Below are positions 1 to 8,564 of a stretch of 64,000 bases of DNA, in pieces. Source of the stretch: Planctomycetota bacterium. Lineage in GTDB: Bacteria; Planctomycetota; UBA1135; GCA-002686595. The DNA lies in the NCBI GenBank assembly GCA_023150475.1, contig JAKLKU010000018.1, positions 1-64,000 on the forward strand, in the 5' to 3' direction. Position 1 is the first letter of the stretch. Every line of letters starts with the position of its first letter. Below the pieces are notes generated by a model. That model had not been told where the DNA came from. It made no database searches and saw only the letters and a list, made by a program, of their open reading frames with translations. The translations under genes and the position numbers were made by a program.

Positions 1-1
1 G

Positions 2-76
2 CCCTGGACCGTCGAGCGACTGCTCCGATACCGCGTCTTCCCCGCCTTCATGAACCCCGAACTTGCGCAGCGATGA
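2..76 (+). CDS. C-terminal end of an unidentified protein (partial, left edge)
   Basis: An open frame entering from the left edge reads PWTVERLLRYRVFPAFMNPE and then LAQR before a TGA at 74-76. Its composition is that of ordinary protein, not the Arg/Ser/Pro-rich text typical of antisense frames here. It converges on cheX, whose stop lies at 89-91, which leaves a normal 12-base convergent gap. Only 24 residues are visible, so no family can be assigned. Confidence 0.45.
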   Translation, partial: PWTVERLLRYRVFPAFMNPELAQR

Positions 77-88
77 GTGGCAGTGGCA

Positions 89-541
89 TCAGGTGGGACG
101 TGGGGTCTTTTCGAGCAGCGCCACCGTGAACGGCACGCCCTCCGACGAGCACTCGAGTACCGTCACGGGACGCGAGTAGGGCACTTTGCGTTTCCAGTCG
201 CCGCCGCGCGCGACCGCTGGGAGGGAGAGGAAGCACACGCCGGGTAGCAGCGCCTTCAGGTTGCCGCCGACCATGTTCGTCGTTTCGCCGAGCGCGTCAC
301 GGAGTTCGTCCTGCGAGAGCTCGGCTTCGAGCTTGCCGAACATGCCGGATGCGATGCGTGCCACGAGTGCGTTGGGGCACGCGACGACGAGCGCGCCGCC
401 CCATTCGCCGGCGATCTGCACGACGCCGATCCAGTCGTCCTCGCGAGCGGCAGTGTCTGGCGCGGGTTCGAGCGCGAGTCCAAGCGCGGAAGTCCACACG
501 CTTTCGGTCATCTGACGAATTTCGTCGCTGAGGAACGGCAT
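89..541 (-). CDS. cheX: CheX-like chemotaxis phosphatase
   Basis: A 150-residue protein of the CheC/CheX/FliY fold, predicted to dephosphorylate CheY-P and so terminate the chemotaxis signal. The E-x-x-N phosphatase motif is visible in DALGETTNMVGGNLKALLPG, where Glu and Asn are the family's catalytic pair. I use the ATG at 541 because AAGGTG sits seven bases upstream; the longer upstream frame is Arg-rich antisense-like text. It is the last gene of the cheA-W-Y-B-R-X operon, directly after cheR, and no cheZ is seen, so CheX is the likely phosphatase of this system. The exact split between CheX and CheC families is not certain from reading alone. Confidence 0.85.
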   Translation of the reverse strand: MPFLSDEIRQMTESVWTSALGLALEPAPDTAAREDDWIGVVQIAGEWGGALVVACPNALVARIASGMFGKLEAELSQDELRDALGETTNMVGGNLKALLPGVCFLSLPAVARGGDWKRKVPYSRPVTVLECSSEGVPFTVALLEKTPRPT

Positions 542-543
542 GG

Positions 544-1377
544 TCACACCTTGACCGGACGTTTCGGTCGGTAACACGTCGTGCGTCCGAGCACTTGGCT
601 CTCGAAGTCCTCGCAGATGTTCACCGTCGTCTCCGCGCCGCCGAGGAAGAGATAACCGTCGGGGGCGAGGAGCCGATGGATGCGCTGCAGGATGTCGCGT
701 TTCGTCGGCACGTCGAAGTAGATCAGGACGTTGCGGATGAACACGATGTCGAAGGTCGGCATCGGTCCCCACGGCTTGACCAAGTTGAGCTCACGGAAGT
801 CGATCGCTCTGCGGATCTCTTCCTTGATCTGCCACTCCGTGCCGCGGCGGTCGAAGTACTTGACCAGGAACTGCGCAGGCAGGCCGCGGCCGATCTCGAA
901 CTGTCCGTACTTGCCTTCGCGACAGCGCGCGAGCATGTCCTGCGACAGGTCGGTCGCGATGAACTGCAGCTTCCAAGTCGCCAACTCGGGGAAGTGCTCG
1001 CGCAGCATCATCATCGTGCTGAACGGCTCTTGGCCGCTCGACGCGGCCGCGCACCAGAAGTTGAGCGTGCGAGTGCCGGCGCGCTTCTTCATCAGCTCCG
1101 GGATGACGTCCTTGCGCAACGTCTCGAACGGATGGATGTCGCGGAAGAACGACGTCTCGTTGGTCGTCATCGCGTCGATCACGCGCTTGTGCAGCGAACC
1201 GACGGGTTCGCTCTTCAGCCGTTCGACGAGCTTCTCGATCGACGCGAGTCCGGATTGTTGCGCGACCGGTTGCAGGCGGAGTTCGACCAAGTACTCCTTC
1301 CCGGCCTCGAGCACGATCGCCGAAGCGTCGCGCACGAGTTTCGTCACGTACTGGAAGTCGTCGGGGCGCAGCGGCAC
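544..1377 (-). CDS. cheR: Chemotaxis protein methyltransferase CheR
   Basis: 277 residues. It methylates receptor glutamates with S-adenosylmethionine and opposes CheB during adaptation. The N-terminal helical domain (about 1-75) is followed by the Rossmann-type methyltransferase domain. Visible marks are NETSFFRD, the SAM-loop FWCAAASSGQEPFSTMMML and RNVLIYFD near the C-terminus. I chose the GTG at 1377 because GGAG lies seven bases upstream and the product then starts PLRPDDFQYV, as in the family. An upstream ATG would force a 180-base overlap with cheB in another frame. It lies between cheB and cheX. Expression is probably coupled to cheB. Confidence 0.93.
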   Translation of the reverse strand: MPLRPDDFQYVTKLVRDASAIVLEAGKEYLVELRLQPVAQQSGLASIEKLVERLKSEPVGSLHKRVIDAMTTNETSFFRDIHPFETLRKDVIPELMKKRAGTRTLNFWCAAASSGQEPFSTMMMLREHFPELATWKLQFIATDLSQDMLARCREGKYGQFEIGRGLPAQFLVKYFDRRGTEWQIKEEIRRAIDFRELNLVKPWGPMPTFDIVFIRNVLIYFDVPTKRDILQRIHRLLAPDGYLFLGGAETTVNICEDFESQVLGRTTCYRPKRPVKV

Positions 1378-1391
1378 GGGAAGGCTCCGAT

Positions 1392-2486
1392 TCAGGCGGG
1401 ACGTTTGCCCGCGGACGTCGCGCGCGCCGCCAGGACGCGCGTCGTGATCTCGGATGCGATCGCATCGATCGGCAGCACCTTGTCCGCCAGTCCGCTGCGC
1501 GCGACGAAGCCGGGCATGCCCCAGACGACGCTCGTCGCTTCGTCCTGAGCGATGCAACGCGCGCCACGTGCGATCAAGGCCTTGCAGCCCACGAAACCGT
1601 CCTGACCCATGCCGGTCAGGATCACGCCGAGCGAGTTCGAGCCGAAGACTTCGGCGACCGAACGGAACAGGACGTCGACGGCGGGGCGACAGAAGTTCTC
1701 CGGCGGACCCTGGTGCAGCTTGAGCTTGTGACCGGCGGTCGTGCGCTCGACGACCATGTGGTGGTCGCCCGGGGCGATGTAGACGTGTCCGGGCTCGAGG
1801 ACGTCGCCGTCGACGGCTTCGCTGACGCGCACCTTGCTCTTCTGACCCAAGTGCTGCGCGAGGTACTGCGTGAACATCGGCGGCATGTGCTGCACGAGCA
1901 CGACGGGCACCGGAAAGTCCGCTTGCAGCGCCGGGATGACCCGCGCGAGCGCGTTCGGTCCGCCGGTCGAGACTCCGATCGCGACGACGTCGACCCGGCC
2001 GGGTGGCGTCGCGGCGCGCTGCACCGGGTTCGGCAGCATCGTCGTGGTCCGCGAGAGCGGGAGCGGTGCGGCGCGCTCGCGTCCGGCGAGCGCCCGGACC
2101 TTGCGCACCAACTCTGCCTGGATGCGCTCGGTGGTCGCCGTCATGTCGCCGTGGTTCGAAGGCTTCGTGACGTAGTCGTTGGCTCCTCGCGCGAGGGCCT
2201 CGAGCGTGGCGATGGCGCCGCGTTGGGAGAGCGTGCTGAACATGATCACCGGCAGTCGGCGATCGGTCTTGCGCAACTCTGCGAGCGTCTCGAGCCCGTC
2301 GAGGACCGGCATCTCGATGTCGAGCGTGACGACGTCGGGTGAGAGCTCCGCGACCTTGGCGAGCGCCGTGCGACCGTCACCGGCCTGGCCGACGACTTCG
2401 ATCTCCGGGTCGGCGGAGAGCACGTTGACCAGGATGCGGCGCACCACGGCCGAATCGTCGACGACCAACACGCGGATCTTGTTCAT
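1392..2486 (-). CDS. cheB: Protein-glutamate methylesterase/glutaminase CheB
   Basis: 364 residues, full family length. The receiver domain (1 to about 125) carries Asp10/Asp11, phospho-acceptor Asp56 in VVTLDIEMP, and the Lys of VTKPS. The C-terminal methylesterase domain (about 170-355) shows the catalytic Ser in AIGVSTGGPNAL, the His in VQHMPPMFT and the Asp in ILTGMGQDGF. It demethylates and deamidates chemoreceptors once phosphorylated by CheA. Its ATG follows the cheY stop after four bases, and cheR follows downstream. Confidence 0.96.
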   Translation of the reverse strand: MNKIRVLVVDDSAVVRRILVNVLSADPEIEVVGQAGDGRTALAKVAELSPDVVTLDIEMPVLDGLETLAELRKTDRRLPVIMFSTLSQRGAIATLEALARGANDYVTKPSNHGDMTATTERIQAELVRKVRALAGRERAAPLPLSRTTTMLPNPVQRAATPPGRVDVVAIGVSTGGPNALARVIPALQADFPVPVVLVQHMPPMFTQYLAQHLGQKSKVRVSEAVDGDVLEPGHVYIAPGDHHMVVERTTAGHKLKLHQGPPENFCRPAVDVLFRSVAEVFGSNSLGVILTGMGQDGFVGCKALIARGARCIAQDEATSVVWGMPGFVARSGLADKVLPIDAIASEITTRVLAARATSAGKRPA

Positions 2487-2490
2487 GGCG

Positions 2491-2862
2491 TCAGCTCGTC
2501 GTGACGCCGAGGAGCGCGAGCTTGTCGCCGAGCATCTCGGGCGTGAACGGCTTCATGAGGTACTCGTTGGCGCCTGCCGCGAGCGCGCGCACGACTTGCG
2601 TCGTCTCGGTCTCCGTCGTCACCATCATCAACGGGATCCCGCGCCAGTCCTCGACGGCGCGCACCGCTTTGATGAACTCGTACCCGTTCATCTCCGGCAT
2701 GTTCCAGTCGACGAGGATCACGTCGAACTTCGCGTCGGAGCGGAGCTTCTCGACGGCGTCCTTGCCGTGGATCGCTTGCACGACGTCGAAGCCGAGCGCC
2801 TTGAGGCAGCGCGCGATGATGTTGCGCATCGCGGCAGAGTCATCGATCACCAGGGCACGCAC
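2491..2862 (-). CDS. cheY: CheY-type response regulator
   Basis: A single receiver domain of 123 residues without an output domain. It has the acidic pair in VIDDSAAMRN, the phospho-acceptor Asp in VILVDWNMPEMNG, the switch Thr in MMVTTE and the Lys in YLMKPF. CheA is the likely phosphodonor and CheX the likely phosphatase. The GTG at 2862 is preceded by GGAG at a six-base gap and gives the normal CheY length; the open frame continues upstream but reads as junk. It lies between cheW and cheB in the operon. Confidence 0.92.
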   Translation of the reverse strand: MRALVIDDSAAMRNIIARCLKALGFDVVQAIHGKDAVEKLRSDAKFDVILVDWNMPEMNGYEFIKAVRAVEDWRGIPLMMVTTETETTQVVRALAAGANEYLMKPFTPEMLGDKLALLGVTTS

Positions 2863-2957
2863 TGGAAACTCCGGGACGAAGGGGGAAGGGGATGGGTTTC
2901 GACGCGTTCGGTGCTTGGACTCGATCGTCCGAGCGATTTCGTGGAGCCGCGGCGCGG

Positions 2958-3401
2958 TCACTCGGCCGCCGCGGGCGCGAGGTCGACCGTCTTTTCGGTG
3001 TCCAGGATCAGGAGCAGGCGTTCCTCGAGCTTGTAGACGCCGCCGACGAGCTCGCGTGCGATGCCTCGCAGCGTCTCGGGCGGAGGCTCGAAGAGGCCGT
3101 CCTCGACTTCGACGACATCGCCGATCTCGTCGACCAAGAGCGAGATCGCCCCGTCGTCGGTGTGCAAGACGACGTTCATCGGGCGAGCGTCGGGCGTGCG
3201 CGGCGGCAGCGCGAGCCGGCGCCGCAAGTCGATCGCCGTGACGATCTGTCCGCGCAGGTTGATCAACCCGGCGACGACGTCGTGCGCGAGCGGCACCGCA
3301 GTCATCTCCTGGAACCGGAGGACTTCTTGGACCTTCTGGACCTCGACACCGAAGTAGAGGTCGCCGAGGTGGAACGTGCAGAACTGCTGGTAGTCGGCCA
3401 T
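2958..3401 (-). CDS. cheW: Chemotaxis adaptor CheW
   Basis: 147 residues forming one CheW beta-barrel domain that links chemoreceptors to CheA. Characteristic segments are the start YQQFCTFHLGDLYFGVEV, VAGLINLRGQIVTAIDLR and LLVDEIGDVVEV. It follows cheA after 16 bases and precedes cheY after a gap of about 95 bases. The C-terminal tail is Ala-rich. Confidence 0.95.
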   Translation of the reverse strand: MADYQQFCTFHLGDLYFGVEVQKVQEVLRFQEMTAVPLAHDVVAGLINLRGQIVTAIDLRRRLALPPRTPDARPMNVVLHTDDGAISLLVDEIGDVVEVEDGLFEPPPETLRGIARELVGGVYKLEERLLLILDTEKTVDLAPAAAE

Positions 3402-3417
3402 GGGTATGCTTCTCCGT

Positions 3418-5763
3418 TCACGCCGCGACGAGCTCTTCGAAGAACGTCGGATCGACCGACGCGATCACGGCGTGCGCGTCGAGTAGGTCGGTGACCTTGC
3501 CTTGGATGACGGCCGAGCTCCGCACGCCCGCCGTCGAGAGGCGGCGCTCCGCGACGAGGGATTCTTCGACGATGTCGAGGATGCGGTCGACCACGAGCCC
3601 GATGCTGCGTTCGCCGCGCGTGTAGACGACGACCTGCACGATCGAGGAGTCTCCGGGTTCGGCCTCGCGGCCGAAGTACGAGGCGAGCCGCACGAGCGGC
3701 ATGATGCTGCCTCGGTACTGAACCACTTCCTGACCACCGGAGCGTTCGATCGTCGCCGACTCGAACTCCTCGAGCCGCGCGACCGCGGAGAGTTCGACGG
3801 CCATGCGACTCTCGCGGCCGACCTGGAAGAGCAGGAGGCTCGAAGCTGCGTCGTCGGTTTCCTGTTCGTCGCGTTTCGCGTCGGCGCGTTTGCGATCCGC
3901 GGCCTGCGACACCACGCTCGCTCGTTGGGCGAGACCGAGCACGTCGAGGATCAACGCGACTCGACCGTCGCCCATGATCGTCGCGCCCGCGTAGATCGGC
4001 AGCCCCTTGAGCTGCTTGCCGAGCGGCTTGACGACGATCTCCTCGGTGTCGTTGATCGAATCGACCACGAGTCCGAACGGCCGGCCGTCGGCCTGGAGCA
4101 CCACGATCTCGAGCGATTCGTCGTCCGCGATCGGCCGCCACACGTCCTGTTCGAGGCCGAGCTCGCGAGTCAGGTGGAGCACCGGCAGCAGGTTGCCGCG
4201 CAAGCGATGCACGGGAGCGCCGTGGATGAACTCGATGCCCTTGCGCGCCTGTTCGCCTTCGAGCCGCACGAGTTCGAGCAGGCTCACTTGCGGAATCGCG
4301 AAGCGTTGCTCGCGTGCAGTGACCAGGAGCGCCGGGATGATCGCCAAGGTCAGCGGGATCTTGATCTTGATCGTCATGCCCGCGCCGGGCTGGTTCACCA
4401 AGTCGACCTGTCCGCCGATCTTCTCGATGTTCGTGCGGACGACGTCCATGCCGACGCCGCGGCCCGAGACGTTCGACACGCGCTGCGCCGTGGAGAAGCC
4501 GGGCAGGAACACGATGTTGACCGCCTCGCGTTCGCTCATCCGCTGCGCCACTTCGGCAGTGATGAGCCCCTTCTCGATCGCCTTCTTGCGCACGCGCTCG
4601 GTGTCGATGCCGCCGCCGTCGTCGCGGATCTCGATGTTGACCTGGCCACCTTCGTGATAAGCGCGCAGCAGCAGCATGCCTTCGCGAGGTTTGCCTTTCG
4701 CGGCGCGCACGTCCGGCGGTTCGATGCCGTGGTCGACCGAGTTGCGGACGATGTGCGTCAGCGGATCCTTGATCGCCTCGATGATCGTCTTGTCGAGCTC
4801 GGTTTCCTTGCCCTCCATCTCGATGCGCACTTCCTTGCCGCACTGCACGGCGAGGTCGCGCACGACGCGGGGGATCTTGCTCCACACGTTGCCGATCGGC
4901 TGCATGCGCGTCTTCATCACGCTTTCCTGCAGCTCGGTCGTGATCAGGTTGAGCCGCTGGGACGCCGCGGACATCGTGTTGTCCGACTGACGCGCGTTGT
5001 ATTGCACGATCTGGTTGCGCGCGAGAACGAGCTCGCCGACCAAGTTCATCAGCTTGTCGAGCAGACCGACGTCGACGCGGATCGACGTGTCCGCGACCGA
5101 GGAGTTGTGGGCCTCCTGCTGCTTCTCCTGTTGCTTGCGCAGCGCGTCTCTGAGCGTGTCGTGCGTGACCACGCCTTGTTCGACCAACAACTCGCCGATG
5201 CGCAGCGGATCGCCGGCGAGCTGCTTGCGGTGGGCGACTTCGACTTCGCTCGGCGACACCTGTCCGCTCTCGACGAGCACGGCGCCGAGCGGCGGCGGGT
5301 CCGGATCGACGGACGCGGGGTCGGTCGCGGCAGCGGGCGTCTTCGACGCGGCGCCCGGCTTCTCGAGCCGTTCGTTCGTCCCGGTCGCGAGCTTCGTCAG
5401 GAGCTCGATGAGCTCGGCGTATTCCTCGCTACCTTCGGCGCGCGTCTGCTCGATGCTGCCGAGCATCTTGCGCACGGCGTCGACCATCGCGAGCAAACCG
5501 CTCGTGATGTCCGCGTCGAGCACGAGCTCGCCGTCGCGCAGCTTCGAGAGCAGGTTCTCACCGACGTGCGCGACCTTCTCGAGCTTGCCGTAGCCGAGGA
5601 AGCCGCACGTTCCCTTGATCGTGTGGATCGTGCGGAAGATGCTCGCGAGCTTCGCGCGTTCGGTCGGGTTCTCCTCGAGTGACACGAGATCCGTGTCGAG
5701 GCGATCGAGGTTCTCGTAACTCTCGACCAAGAATTCGTTGACGACGTCGTCCATGTCGCTCAT
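3418..5763 (-). CDS. cheA: Chemotaxis histidine kinase CheA with two CheW-like domains
   Basis: 781 residues. An Hpt domain (about 1-125) carries phospho-His47 in FRTIHTIKGTCGF. Residues 159-215 hold two LGxxLVxxGxVxxxxxxxA units that resemble the MshE N-terminal repeat, in place of a recognisable CheY-binding P2 domain. The dimerisation helices (about 228-290) are followed by the HATPase with the N-box HIVRNSVDHGIE, the DDGGGID loop and GRGVGMDVVRTNIEKIGG. Two CheW-like domains follow (about 470-600 and 640-780), where classical CheA has one. The ATG at 5763 has AGAGG upstream. It is the first gene of the minus-strand che operon. Confidence 0.95.
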   Translation of the reverse strand: MSDMDDVVNEFLVESYENLDRLDTDLVSLEENPTERAKLASIFRTIHTIKGTCGFLGYGKLEKVAHVGENLLSKLRDGELVLDADITSGLLAMVDAVRKMLGSIEQTRAEGSEEYAELIELLTKLATGTNERLEKPGAASKTPAAATDPASVDPDPPPLGAVLVESGQVSPSEVEVAHRKQLAGDPLRIGELLVEQGVVTHDTLRDALRKQQEKQQEAHNSSVADTSIRVDVGLLDKLMNLVGELVLARNQIVQYNARQSDNTMSAASQRLNLITTELQESVMKTRMQPIGNVWSKIPRVVRDLAVQCGKEVRIEMEGKETELDKTIIEAIKDPLTHIVRNSVDHGIEPPDVRAAKGKPREGMLLLRAYHEGGQVNIEIRDDGGGIDTERVRKKAIEKGLITAEVAQRMSEREAVNIVFLPGFSTAQRVSNVSGRGVGMDVVRTNIEKIGGQVDLVNQPGAGMTIKIKIPLTLAIIPALLVTAREQRFAIPQVSLLELVRLEGEQARKGIEFIHGAPVHRLRGNLLPVLHLTRELGLEQDVWRPIADDESLEIVVLQADGRPFGLVVDSINDTEEIVVKPLGKQLKGLPIYAGATIMGDGRVALILDVLGLAQRASVVSQAADRKRADAKRDEQETDDAASSLLLFQVGRESRMAVELSAVARLEEFESATIERSGGQEVVQYRGSIMPLVRLASYFGREAEPGDSSIVQVVVYTRGERSIGLVVDRILDIVEESLVAERRLSTAGVRSSAVIQGKVTDLLDAHAVIASVDPTFFEELVAA

Positions 5764-6013
5764 CGCGGCGCACCTCTCGTGACCAAACGGGATCGTTGGG
5801 GGTGCCGCCTTTTCGTCGCGGTAGCGTCACGAACTGAGCGTCCGTCGAGCGCATCACGGGCGCGAATGCCGAGTTCGTCGCACGGCTGCGAATGGCCCTC
5901 TCGCGGTCGAGCGAACGGCGTGCGCTCGAAAACCGCGCGTCGAGTTAAGGAACCGACGCGCCACGGATCGATCCCCGGGCTCCCTTTCCACGTTCCCGAG
6001 CCCCCCGAGTTCC

Positions 6014-7609
6014 ATGCATCGCCACGGTCCCCGTGCCATCGCGTTCGTTCGTTGTCTGCCGCTCGTCGCACTCGGTGCTTGCCAGTGCGGCGAAGCGGGC
6101 CTCGAGTGGCTCGAGTCGGAGCGTCACGGCGCGCGATCGCTCTCGGCGCCGAGCGTGCGCGCGGCCGCTCACTCGCGAGTGAGTCGTCCCGAGCGACGCG
6201 CGACCGACGTCGCGGCGCCGCGACTCGCGCTTTCCGAGGCGGCCGCGGGCTCGAGCGTTCCGGAGTCGCGCGCAGGGAGAGCCGCAGCGGGTGATGCGAC
6301 CGTGGCGGCGGCGTTCGCCACGCGTCGAAACCTCCAGCAGGCCGACACGCGGGAAGCGCTCGCCGCGTCGCGCGCGCTCGACCCCCAGGAAGGGAACGGG
6401 CAGATCGAGGTCGCGCCGAGCGGGCGCAACGAGTCGCCCGCGTCGGTCCCGTTGAGCGTGCCGCCCGCAGCACTCGCGGCGCCTGCATCGCGCGGCGCCG
6501 GCGCTTCGGCCGACGAACCGGCGCCGGACGCTGCGCAAGAGTCGCACGCAGTCTCGACGCCGAGCACGTCCGACACCGCGGAGCTCTCACCGAGCGCCGC
6601 AACGGCGAGCGCGTCGCCCTTCACGGTCAGCGTCGGCGCGACGACGATGTACCAGACGCTCTTCGGCGCCGAGCGCGGCAACGATGCGCTCGTCGGCTAC
6701 CTCGACATCCTCGCCGAGGCCGAAGTCGCGGAAGGCACGACGGCGACTCTCGAGCTCGAGTCCGTCGGCGGCGATGGCCCGGACGCCGACGTGCCGAGCT
6801 TCGCGTCGACGGTGCTCGGGTGGAACTCGAACGCCGGGACCGCTCAGGACGACGACGGATTCGACCGCGTGTACCTCGCCGAGGCGTTCCTCTCGACGGA
6901 CGTGCTCGGGCACGACTGGGTGCTCGATTTCGGCAAGGTCGCGAGCACCGGCTACCTCGACACCAACCGCGTCGCGAACGACTCGACCGCGCAGTTCCTT
7001 TCGGGCGCGTTCGTGAACAGCGCCGCGACGCAGATCCCGTTCCGTGGTCCGGGCGTCGCGTTGACGTGGCTCGGCAGCGAGCGCTGCGACGTGCGGCTCC
7101 TCGCGCTGCGGCCGGACAACTCGGGCGACGACGCGACGTCGGGCGTCTTCGGCGCGGGCCAGTTCGATTGTTTCTGGCGCAGCGCGAACGAACGCGAAGG
7201 TTCGTGCGGCGTCTACGTCTTCGCGAACGGCGCGAAGGACGATCAGGTCGGTGCCGGGCTCACGTTCGACCAAGACTGCGGTGACTCGTGCACGGCGTTC
7301 GCGCGCTTCGGTTGGCAAGACGAAGTCAGCGTGTCGCCCCAAGACGTCGAGACGGCCTGGAGTCTCGGCTGCGAGTGGCGCGCCCCGTTCCGCGGGCGTG
7401 TCGACGACGTGCTCGGCGTGGCTTTCGGAGTGAACACGAGTCACGACGCCGCACTCGACGACGAGACGGTCTACGAGGCGTACTACAAGCGCGTCTTCAG
7501 CGAGCGTGTGCACGCCTCGTTCCCCGCCCAAGGCATGAACCATCCCGGCGGAGATCCGACCGAGGATCAGGTCACGAGCCTCGGCGTGCGGCTGCAGATC
7601 AATCTCTGA
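6014..7609 (+). CDS. OprB-type outer-membrane porin with long disordered N-terminal linker
   Basis: 531 residues. The N-terminus looks like an export signal ending in a lipobox-like LVALGAC. A roughly 175-residue Ala/Ser/Pro/Arg-rich stretch follows with no predicted fold. From about residue 207 the protein is beta-rich and resembles carbohydrate-selective OprB porins: TMYQTLFGAERGND at its start, then many alternating strands, GEFG-like turns, and a family-like end with SFPAQGMNHPGGDP and VTSLGVRLQINL finishing in a non-polar residue. It probably forms an outer-membrane channel for small solutes. It stands alone, divergent from cheA across about 250 bases. No strong Shine-Dalgarno is seen at the chosen ATG, so the start is less sure than the domain. 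Confidence 0.75.
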   Translation: MHRHGPRAIAFVRCLPLVALGACQCGEAGLEWLESERHGARSLSAPSVRAAAHSRVSRPERRATDVAAPRLALSEAAAGSSVPESRAGRAAAGDATVAAAFATRRNLQQADTREALAASRALDPQEGNGQIEVAPSGRNESPASVPLSVPPAALAAPASRGAGASADEPAPDAAQESHAVSTPSTSDTAELSPSAATASASPFTVSVGATTMYQTLFGAERGNDALVGYLDILAEAEVAEGTTATLELESVGGDGPDADVPSFASTVLGWNSNAGTAQDDDGFDRVYLAEAFLSTDVLGHDWVLDFGKVASTGYLDTNRVANDSTAQFLSGAFVNSAATQIPFRGPGVALTWLGSERCDVRLLALRPDNSGDDATSGVFGAGQFDCFWRSANEREGSCGVYVFANGAKDDQVGAGLTFDQDCGDSCTAFARFGWQDEVSVSPQDVETAWSLGCEWRAPFRGRVDDVLGVAFGVNTSHDAALDDETVYEAYYKRVFSERVHASFPAQGMNHPGGDPTEDQVTSLGVRLQINL

Positions 7610-8056
7610 GCGAGCCGCCGCCGTCCGTCACCGCTCGGGCGACGCGCTCGCGCCGCGCGAAGCCGCTGCCGCGTCGACCCGACTCTCGTCCGGCGCGGTG
7701 GGTCGTTCGATCGGTCCACGTTGGACCGGAGGCGCCCACGAGGACCCGCGGCGCCGCAACGGCGGCACGGCCCCGCCGGGAGGGGCCCCGAGCGCGGCCC
7801 GAGGCCCGCCCGCCGCCAAGGGAGCCTCGCTGGGGCGTTGGGGGCGCCCGGACGAGCCGCGGCCGGCGAGGTCCCTCGAGAGGGGCCCGCCGCGGCCCGT
7901 GGACCGCGTTGGACGCGGTGAGCGCTCGGCGCCCGTGCGCCGTTTCCGCACGGGCGACGGGCATGAGGTAGGGTTCTTCAGCGCACCCAAGTCGCGGCCC
8001 GAGCGGCGGCGGCTCGAGTGCCGGTCGCTCACACCTTCGTCACGGAGTCCATCACG
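7610..8056. other. Non-coding, GC-extreme structured spacer
   Basis: About 450 bases without a credible gene. The base pattern differs from flanking coding DNA: runs of GGCC/GGGG replace the usual GCG/CGA codon rhythm. Two perfect inverted repeats are present: CGGTCCA/TGGACCG around 7712-7728 with a three-base loop, and CGCCCGTGCG/CGCACGGGCG at 7930-7956 with a seven-base loop. Neither has a U-run after it. It could hold a small RNA or 3' structure of the porin transcript. Confidence 0.4.
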
Positions 8057-8326
8057 TTGTCGCCGCGTCTCTCTCTCGTCGTCGTCTTCTGCGCGCTCAG
8101 TCTTCCCGCCGTCGCGAAGTCGAAGGACCACTTCCATCGCGTCGACGCGCGTCAGCGCGCCCTCGCCGAGGCCTACCTCGCGAGTCACGGCCACGCCGAC
8201 GTCACCGTGCGCGCGTTCCGCGATCGACTCGTGCTCGGCGGTGCGCTGCCGAGCGGTGAGGCACTCGCCGCGCTCGAGCGCGAGATCGCGCGCGCGAGCG
8301 GCGCCGCGAGCGTGCACACGAACTGA
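8057..8326 (+). CDS. Small exported protein, BON-like
   Basis: A short protein beginning with a typical Sec signal peptide (LSPRLSLVVVFCALSLPAVA, cleavage after AVA) and followed by about 70 mature residues. The mature part runs AEAYLASHGHADVTV, then RLVLGGALPSGEALAALE, then GAASVHTN. This beta-alpha-beta pattern with a central glycine recalls the BON domain of periplasmic proteins, but the match is by eye only. I favour the TTG at 8057 because CGGAG lies nine bases upstream and the signal peptide then starts correctly; a GTG at 8018 would add 13 residues. No operon partner is evident. Confidence 0.55.
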   Translation: MSPRLSLVVVFCALSLPAVAKSKDHFHRVDARQRALAEAYLASHGHADVTVRAFRDRLVLGGALPSGEALAALEREIARASGAASVHTN

Positions 8327-8381
8327 ATCGTCACGCATCGTGTGAGTCGACGCGCGCGTTCCGTCGCGCGTTCGTTGCTCC

Positions 8382-8417
8382 GGCCCGCGACGCGGATTCG
8401 GCCCGCGACGCGGATTC
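8382..8417. repeat. 18-bp direct repeat, two copies
   Basis: GGCCCGCGACGCGGATTC occurs twice back to back (8382-8399 and 8400-8417) in the spacer between the small exported protein and the chemoreceptor. The copies are identical. It may be a simple slippage duplication; its function is unknown. Confidence 0.9.
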
Positions 8418-8564
8418 GAGCGTCTCACGCTCTCGAGTGAGCGATGATCCGCTCGATCGACGATCCCGGCGCTGCACCTCGGCTTCGCGCCGAAGCGTCC
8501 AGTGCACGGCACACTTCGACCGATGAGCCACGCGCTCCGCCATCCCCTCGGGAGAGTGTCGCCC

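Noticed and set aside
7599..7964. A 121-codon open frame on the minus strand in the porin-BON spacer
   Set aside because: Its product is almost wholly Arg/Gly/Ala/Pro without pattern, with no ribosome site; it overlaps palindromic DNA.
8382..8417. A CRISPR array or attachment site
   Set aside because: Only two directly abutting copies without spacers; no cas or integrase gene is in the window.
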